NCBI GenBank assembly: GCA_949289045.1
Contig: CASEMN010000004.1
Coordinates: 62,001-126,000 of the forward strand
Reading direction: 5' to 3'
DNA length: 64,000 nucleotides
Origin: an uncultured Oscillospiraceae bacterium
Lineage (GTDB): Bacteria; Bacillota; Clostridia; Oscillospirales; Acutalibacteraceae
A model generated the notes under the pieces. The model worked only from the letters and a program-made list of their open reading frames with translations, made no database searches and had not been told where the DNA came from. Both the position numbers and the translations under genes were made by a program. The first letter of the stretch is position 1. Each line of letters begins with the position of its first letter. Shown in pieces: positions 59,140 through 64,000 of the stretch.

Positions 59140-60525
59140 ATGGGAAACCATACCTTTCAGGAGCTGCGCAGCAAATACAAAACTTTCATTTATGAGGGCT
59201 TTACTGCTCAAAAAGAAGATAACGCCATAAACATTACCTACAATTTTAAAATAGAAAATCTCTGCGAATTTCACCCCACCCTTAAAGTCAACACGGCGAA
59301 CATGGATGTAATAAATCCGTGGAATGAGGGAGCGGGATACGAAATCATTTTTTCCATGGGACTTGTGGAACTTGTCAGCTACTGGAAAAGCGTATGCTGT
59401 CCCAAAGTCAAGATAGAGTGCGGAGCTTTAAGCGAAGAGGATAAGCTTTGGTGGAAAAAGCTTTACTTTAACGGATTGGGAGAGTTTTTCTACAGAAACT
59501 CCATCGAAACGGATTTCGATTCCTTTATGGAAATAGAGTGCGCAGAAAGAAAGACAAATACACCTTTCGACATAAAAACAGCGGGACTTAATCTTATACC
59601 TGTAGGCGGCGGAAAGGATTCAAATGTCACCTTGGAGCTGCTTTCGGATTTAAAGAAGCAGAACCGCTGCTATATGATTAATCCCGGCGGAGCCAGATCC
59701 CGCTCCGCTGATTGTGCCGGATACGGTGAGGACGAAATATTTTTCGTAAAGCGTACAATCGACAAAGAGCTTCTGGAGCTTAACCGTCAGAGCTTTTTAA
59801 ACGGACACACTCCCTTTTCGGCGGTTGTGGCTTTTTCGGCCCTTTACTGCGCTTATCTTTCCGGCGGAGAATATATTATCCTCTCAAACGAATCAAGTGC
59901 AAATGAAGCAAATATAAGAGGTACTGAAATAAACCACCAGTATTCAAAATCCTATGAGTTTGAGCAGGATTTCAGAGACTACGTAAAGCGGAACATCACA
60001 GATAAAATATATTATTTCAGCCTTCTGAGACCTTTCAGCGAGCTTCAGATAGCCAAGATGTTTACAAAGAGCGAAAAATATTTTGACGTGTTCCAAAGCT
60101 GTAATTTAGGAAGCAAAACCGATGTTTGGTGCGCCAACTGTCCCAAATGTCTTTTTGTCTATTCTATTCTTTCTCCCTTTATTGAACCAAAAAGGCTTGC
60201 CGGAATTTTCGGCAGGGATATGCTTGACGCTGAGGATATGATAGAAACTTTCAAGGGACTTGTAGGTTTAAGTCCCGTTAAACCCTTTGAGTGTGTGGGC
60301 ACTGTTTCGGAAATTGTATATGCCCTTTCACTTACTGCCGAAAAATACAAAAAAGAAAAGCTCCAGTTTCCCGCTCTCTTAAAGTATTTTTCAGAGAACT
60401 TTAGAGCCTCTGAAATCGCCGCAGGAGAAGCAATGCTCAGTGAAATGAACAGCGAACACGCAGTACCGGAAAAGTTTAAAAAATATATTACGGAGATGTA
60501 TAACTATGTTTCAGCCTCTAATTGA
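59140..60525 (+). CDS. murL: MurL-like UDP-MurNAc-L-Ala-L-Glu epimerase
   Basis: A 461-residue protein with the layout of MurL, the enzyme that in Xanthomonas turns the terminal L-Glu of UDP-MurNAc-L-Ala-L-Glu into D-Glu using ATP. Recognisable parts are LYFNGLGEFFYRNSIE, the PP-loop-like NLIPVGGGKDSNVTLELL (GGGKDS at 156-161), GHTPFSAVVAFSAL, LSNESSANEANIRG with NHQYSKSYEFE, and a Cys cluster CANCPKC (331, 334, 337). The adenylating loop fits the ATP need. The next gene, overlapping by 20 bases, is a MurD-type ligase, exactly the known partner. RBS AAAGGCGG. Confidence 0.85.
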   Translation: MGNHTFQELRSKYKTFIYEGFTAQKEDNAINITYNFKIENLCEFHPTLKVNTANMDVINPWNEGAGYEIIFSMGLVELVSYWKSVCCPKVKIECGALSEEDKLWWKKLYFNGLGEFFYRNSIETDFDSFMEIECAERKTNTPFDIKTAGLNLIPVGGGKDSNVTLELLSDLKKQNRCYMINPGGARSRSADCAGYGEDEIFFVKRTIDKELLELNRQSFLNGHTPFSAVVAFSALYCAYLSGGEYIILSNESSANEANIRGTEINHQYSKSYEFEQDFRDYVKRNITDKIYYFSLLRPFSELQIAKMFTKSEKYFDVFQSCNLGSKTDVWCANCPKCLFVYSILSPFIEPKRLAGIFGRDMLDAEDMIETFKGLVGLSPVKPFECVGTVSEIVYALSLTAEKYKKEKLQFPALLKYFSENFRASEIAAGEAMLSEMNSEHAVPEKFKKYITEMYNYVSASN

Positions 60526-61813
60526 TTATTTAAGAGAAAGGTCCGTGCTCATTCTCGGCTTCGGCAGAGAGGGTCGCTCCACCTATCGCCTTATAAGAGA
60601 GTTTTTACCCGAAAAGGAAATTTCAATTGCAGATAAATTTCCTGTTACCATTGAAGATAAAAACGTTAACCTCTTCTGCGGCGACGGATATATGTCCGTT
60701 ATCAACGACTTTGAAGTGGTCATAAAAAGCCCCGGCATTTCCGTAAGGGATGTTGAAATAAAGGAAAATGTAACCGTTACCTGCCAGACAGATCTTTTCC
60801 TCAGATTCGCCGGATGTAAGTGCATAGGAATTACCGGTACAAAGGGCAAGACTACTACCTCTACCCTCACCTACCTTATCCTCAAAGCTGCCGGCATAAA
60901 CACCGCCCTTATCGGAAACATAGGCGTACCTGTGTTTGAAAGCCTCGGAGGTGCGGAAAAGATGATTCCCGTAATCGAGCTTTCATCACATCAGCTTGAG
61001 TTTACAAGAACCTCCCCCCATATCGGCGTTCTCACAAACGTATATCCCGAACACCTCGACCACTATAACGGCTTTAAGGGATATGTAAACGCAAAGCTCA
61101 ATATAGTCAAAAACCAAAAAGAAAATGATATTTTCATCTATAACGCCGACCAGGGAATTTCAGAGTTTATTGACGAAAGTGAAATCAAGTCTAAGAAAAT
61201 CGGCATAAGCGCAGAGGATGCGGAAAAAGATCCGTTCCTTAAAGATCTTGTATCCTGCAATTCCCGACTTTTAGGCCGCCACAATCGCTTCGATATTCTC
61301 CTTGCAGCTACTGCCGCAAGAGCTCTGGGAATTGAGGATAAATTCATCCGTGCAGGAATTGAATCCTTTGACGGAATCCCTCACCGCATGGAAAACGTGG
61401 GAACATACAAGGGCATAACATTTTACAATGACTCAATTGCCACAATTCCTGAAGCCGTTATGTGCGCCGTTGAGGCCCTCGGAAAAGTTGGCAGCCTTAT
61501 AATCGGCGGCAACGACAGAGGACTCGATTACAGCGACTTTATAAAAGATCTTTCCGGCTGTAATGTGGATAACATCATCTGTCTTCCCGAAACAGGCCAC
61601 GCCATAGGAAACAGCCTTAAAGAAATGGGCAGCGATAAGAATATTGTTATTGCAAAGGATATGGAAGAGGCGGTAAAGGCCGCTTACGAGTTTACAGAAA
61701 GCGGAAAAATCTGTCTCCTTTCCCCTGCCGCTTCAAGCTATAACAGATACAAAAACTTTGAAGAAAAAGGCGAGCACTACAAGAGCCTTATTAAAAAGCT
61801 GGGAGAGAAATAA
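60506..61813 (+). CDS. MurD2-type UDP-MurNAc-L-Ala--L-glutamate ligase
   Basis: A 435-residue Mur ligase. The N-terminal UDP domain has VLILGFGREGRSTYRLI; the ATP domain has ITGTKGKTTTSTLTYLIL near 109 and ELSSHQLEFT; the C-terminal domain carries FYNDSIATIPEAVMCAV and LIIGGNDRGLDYSDF. Overall it is MurD-like. Because it overlaps a MurL homologue it is best read as MurD2, which adds L-Glu instead of D-Glu, the product then being epimerised by MurL. A main-pathway MurD would normally sit in a mur/fts cluster, absent here. GGAG precedes the ATG inside murL. Confidence 0.87.
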   Translation: MFQPLIDYLRERSVLILGFGREGRSTYRLIREFLPEKEISIADKFPVTIEDKNVNLFCGDGYMSVINDFEVVIKSPGISVRDVEIKENVTVTCQTDLFLRFAGCKCIGITGTKGKTTTSTLTYLILKAAGINTALIGNIGVPVFESLGGAEKMIPVIELSSHQLEFTRTSPHIGVLTNVYPEHLDHYNGFKGYVNAKLNIVKNQKENDIFIYNADQGISEFIDESEIKSKKIGISAEDAEKDPFLKDLVSCNSRLLGRHNRFDILLAATAARALGIEDKFIRAGIESFDGIPHRMENVGTYKGITFYNDSIATIPEAVMCAVEALGKVGSLIIGGNDRGLDYSDFIKDLSGCNVDNIICLPETGHAIGNSLKEMGSDKNIVIAKDMEEAVKAAYEFTESGKICLLSPAASSYNRYKNFEEKGEHYKSLIKKLGEK

Positions 61814-62325
61814 TGGAAAACTCATTTCTTACCCTGCCCTTACCCGAAAATGAAGGAGCCGTAGGTGATTACATAGATTCTCTTACATCTTCTTCACCTG
61901 AAGAGGCTTTAGTGTTTGTAAAGGAGTTTTTAAAAAGTCACCGTGAGGATTTCGCTGTACGCGGCAAAAGCGCCAGCACTGCGAGATGTGTGACAAGATT
62001 TCTGCTCCATAAAAAATCAAAGGATTTTCTTATACCGGTTATTTTAGATAATCCTGATTTGAGAAAAATAGTTTTCGGCGAGCTTAACACCTATAAATAC
62101 AGCATTGTGTTTATTCTCAAAAGGCTTGTGAAAACGGGAAACACCGATATTATAAAAGAGGTTCTCGATTTGCTTTCTGAAAACCCATACCGTGACGACA
62201 GCGCAAAGGATTATTCTGACAGATGGTCCCTTTCGTTTATAATAAGAGAAACCCTTGCCGCTCCCGATGATTACCTTAATCTCAGCGAAGAAAACAGAAA
62301 GCTTATTGAAGGATATCTCAAATAA
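61813..62325 (+). CDS. Uncharacterised third gene of the murL-murD2 operon
   Basis: A 170-residue protein I do not recognise. It has no signal peptide or membrane helix and is predicted almost all alpha-helical, with spacing reminiscent of HEAT-like or TPR-like helical repeats (SSPEEALVFVKEFLKSHRED, IIKEVLDLLSENPYRDDSAK). Its ATG shares the last A of the murD2 stop (TAATG), so it is translationally coupled. A helper or scaffold role in the MurL pathway is a guess from position only. Confidence 0.75.
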   Translation: MENSFLTLPLPENEGAVGDYIDSLTSSSPEEALVFVKEFLKSHREDFAVRGKSASTARCVTRFLLHKKSKDFLIPVILDNPDLRKIVFGELNTYKYSIVFILKRLVKTGNTDIIKEVLDLLSENPYRDDSAKDYSDRWSLSFIIRETLAAPDDYLNLSEENRKLIEGYLK

Positions 62326-62331
62326 AAACAC

Positions 62332-62382
62332 AAAACGCACAGGGTGCTCGATTATAACGGCAAACTGTGCGTTTTAATTTTT
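62332..62382. terminator. Bidirectional terminator
   Basis: Stem AAAACGCACAG / CTGTGCGTTTT with a 22-base loop and T-rich exits on both strands, between the murL operon and licD. Confidence 0.82.
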
Positions 62383-62394
62383 ATTATTTCTCTT

Positions 62395-63213
62395 TTACTC
62401 CTCTACCCACCATGCAGTGAAGCTGTGGTCGGAAATTCGTTTATCCTCAGGGGGAAGAGTCATATAATCGCCGAAAAGTCTTGTAAGATAAGCGTCATAG
62501 GTTCCGGGAGCATAGAACTCCTCTCCCTCAAAGGGAAGAAGCACTTTATCTTCAAATCCTGCTTTAGGCACAACATTGTTCTGTCCCTGACAGAAAGCGA
62601 TAACTCCGATATAGGGAGATTCCTCATAAGGATATGTCTGCGCCTCTTTTTCCAGCTGCTTAATGAGCTTTTTCTTATTGCAGGGCTTATAAATAAGCGC
62701 CGCCATATTCTTCGCCATACGAACAGGATTCTTGCTGAATGTAAACTTCTTCATGGCACGCTTTAACTTGCGTATCTTCTTCTGCAAGCTTGCAACGTGC
62801 TCATCACGCTTGTTTTCATCTCCGGGAAGTCCGTCAAGGGGAAATACGTCTATCCAAACACCTATACGGTAACCCTTGGGCATAAGCTTTGCTATTCCGC
62901 TTGTTCTGGTATCCGTAAGCTTCAAAAATGGGAAGGGATACAAATCGTAATTATCAGCGTTTACCATTCTTATGGTGGGCGAAACCGGATCAGTTTCAAG
63001 AAGCTTTTGAAGTCTGATATAATCCGGACGCGGCATTACAACGTCGATATCGTCATCCCAAGGTATAAATCCCTGATGTCTTACGGCACCTATAAGGGTT
63101 CCCGCATATAAATAATATCTGAGATTGTGCTTTTCACAGTAGTTGTGGAAATTTTTCATAATTTCAAGCTCAAGGTTTTTGACCTCATCGCCTGTCAAAT
63201 ATTTTTTTGCCAC
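62395..63213 (-). CDS. LicD-family phosphotransferase
   Basis: A 272-residue protein of the LicD family, nucleotidyltransferase-fold enzymes that attach phosphocholine or related groups to wall teichoic acid or capsule. Visible: LRYYLYAGTLIGAVRHQGFI and PWDDDIDVVMPRPDY (the metal Asp pair), then RIGVWIDVFPLDGLP and the C-terminal YGDY-like LFGDYMTLPPED. The frame reaches a TTG at 63243, but GTG 63213 behind CTGGAGGA is the likely start. A TATAAT lies at 63263-63268 on the minus strand. Isolated; no choline genes nearby. Confidence 0.88.
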   Translation of the reverse strand: MAKKYLTGDEVKNLELEIMKNFHNYCEKHNLRYYLYAGTLIGAVRHQGFIPWDDDIDVVMPRPDYIRLQKLLETDPVSPTIRMVNADNYDLYPFPFLKLTDTRTSGIAKLMPKGYRIGVWIDVFPLDGLPGDENKRDEHVASLQKKIRKLKRAMKKFTFSKNPVRMAKNMAALIYKPCNKKKLIKQLEKEAQTYPYEESPYIGVIAFCQGQNNVVPKAGFEDKVLLPFEGEEFYAPGTYDAYLTRLFGDYMTLPPEDKRISDHSFTAWWVEE

Positions 63214-63309
63214 TCTGCCGTCCTCCAGTCGTATTTTATTCAAATACAGATTTATCGCTGTGATTATACACCATTTTACAAAAAATTAAAAGTGCTATGT
63301 AAAAATGAT

Positions 63310-63344
63310 ATGCGCTCCGAAAGCAAGACACTCTCGGAGCGCAT
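63310..63344 (-). terminator. Terminator of the beta-galactosidase gene
   Basis: Stem ATGCGCTCCGA / TCGGAGCGCAT with a 13-base loop; on the minus strand it is followed by ATCATTTTTAC. Confidence 0.85.
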
Positions 63345-63367
63345 AAGGTTATCAGCCTAAATATTAA

Positions 63368-64000
63368 TTATTTTACAGGCTCGATGGAGAATGAGTAGCT
63401 GTAAGGTGTGCCCTTATGCATAATATAGGGCTCACGCAGACAGGCTGAACCGGGCATATCGCCGCCGACACCTCTCTGTAAATGGTCGATGTTAAGAGTG
63501 GTGATATCCTTATGGGGAAGCTCATGGATATGCTCTGCATTATCGAGCTCCTCCACTGTATAGTGCCATGCGCTGAAATAGAAAGGCGCACTGAGACCTG
63601 TTACCTTGATTCCCTCACCGTTATCGTTTGTAAGGGAAAGAGTTCTTACATCGGTGCGGTTTGCGTTCTCCTGAGGTCTCATATAATGATGCTCAAGGTC
63701 TGCTACACTGAGCTCATGAATTGCAATCTTGCCGCCTGTCTTTCTGTCACAGTATGTCTCATGGGGGCCTCTGCCGTACCATTTGGCGTTGCAGTATTCC
63801 TTTTTAAGACCCATTTGTGTACCGAATTTAAGCATATCGAGAGCTGAAGGCGTACCGCTGTGAGTAACATCTATTCTGCCGTTTTCGTGGAAAACATACT
63901 CAGTCTTAACGTCCTTCATAAGGGGAGCGTTCCAGATAACAGTAACTGCTACTGCTCCGTTGCCTTTATTTACAACATTTACGCTCTTGGCACAGATCTT
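63368..64000 (-). CDS. Glycoside hydrolase family 2 beta-galactosidase, C-terminal part (partial)
   Basis: The frame is open through the right edge (N-terminal part outside the window; an ATG at 63919 is internal). The 210 visible residues are the beta-galactosidase small-chain domain (domain 5): NAKWYGRGPHETYCDRKTGG, LEHHYMRPQENANRTDVRTL, PFYFSAWHYTVEELDNAEHI and the final DHLQRGVGGDMPGSACLREP, all diagnostic of LacZ-type GH2 enzymes. The catalytic Glu residues lie further upstream. It hydrolyses terminal beta-galactosides. Confidence 0.92.
   Translation of the reverse strand, partial: KICAKSVNVVNKGNGAVAVTVIWNAPLMKDVKTEYVFHENGRIDVTHSGTPSALDMLKFGTQMGLKKEYCNAKWYGRGPHETYCDRKTGGKIAIHELSVADLEHHYMRPQENANRTDVRTLSLTNDNGEGIKVTGLSAPFYFSAWHYTVEELDNAEHIHELPHKDITTLNIDHLQRGVGGDMPGSACLREPYIMHKGTPYSYSFSIEPVK

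Overview
The window looks like chromosome of an anaerobic, spore-forming clostridial Firmicute of the Oscillospiraceae/Ruminococcaceae type. The grounds are AGGAGG ribosome-binding sites with frequent TTG/GTG starts, a one-piece purL, PerR with rubrerythrin, an Fnr-type regulator beside a 2x[4Fe-4S] ferredoxin, a TTG-started clostridial glnA, the germination protein YpeB, SpoIID-type domains, a class B sortase and LicD. I see no rRNA, tRNA, CRISPR array, prophage or intact insertion sequence. The species cannot be named from sequence alone.

Layout. 1-5.4 kb: TPR fragment, SdpI-like protein, TetR regulator, small protein plus FtsH, then an Fnr-type regulator divergent from a ferredoxin. 5.6-9 kb: TetR-controlled redox operon (CrtI-like flavoprotein plus ferredoxin reductase/2Fe-2S fusion). 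9-12.2 kb: MATE pump and cytidylate-kinase-like protein divergent from a MarR regulator, then an HTH membrane protein. 12.3-16.2 kb: CHAP protein, SDR, and perR-rubrerythrin behind a PerR box. 16.4-22.8 kb: purL, an apgM/homoserine-kinase-like gene and metY. 22.9-31 kb: SpoIID/peptidoglycan-binding pair, AlkA-Ogt fusion, two glycosyltransferases, HTH-DUF2157 pair. 31-37.8 kb: small Cys-containing protein divergent from an XRE regulator, MATE pump, MarR-controlled heterodimeric ABC exporter. 38-41.3 kb: glnA with a leader terminator, a small ORF with a structured leader, ypeB. 41.5-50.2 kb: nifS-thiI, cinA, sortase B and two membrane proteins whose cytoplasmic halves look like decayed CinA. 50.4-59 kb: HTH membrane protein, a 0.6-kb structured non-coding stretch, ppk-pfkA, typA-amidohydrolase-pentapeptide protein. 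59-64 kb: a MurL/MurD2-like pair with a third small gene, LicD, and the 3' part of a GH2 beta-galactosidase.

Two gene groups stand out. (1) At 43.9-50.2 kb, normal cinA and a class B sortase are followed by two paralogues in which a CinA-like two-domain body is fused to one transmembrane helix and an outside part: a Pro/Thr/Glu-rich stalk in one, a SpoIID/LytB domain with its motif order permuted in the other. I know of no described function for this combination. (2) At 59.1-62.3 kb, an overlapping three-gene operon carries homologues of MurL and MurD2, the alternative route that puts L-Glu into the peptidoglycan precursor and then epimerises it.

Regulatory DNA is unusually readable. Good promoters with palindromes on or just behind them lie at the Fnr-type, TetR, two MarR, PerR and XRE genes. 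glnA has an intrinsic terminator in its leader. Two convergent intergenic regions (30.7-31.1 and 51.5-52.1 kb) are each bounded by two copies of a locus-specific terminator hairpin around an unexplained structured insert.
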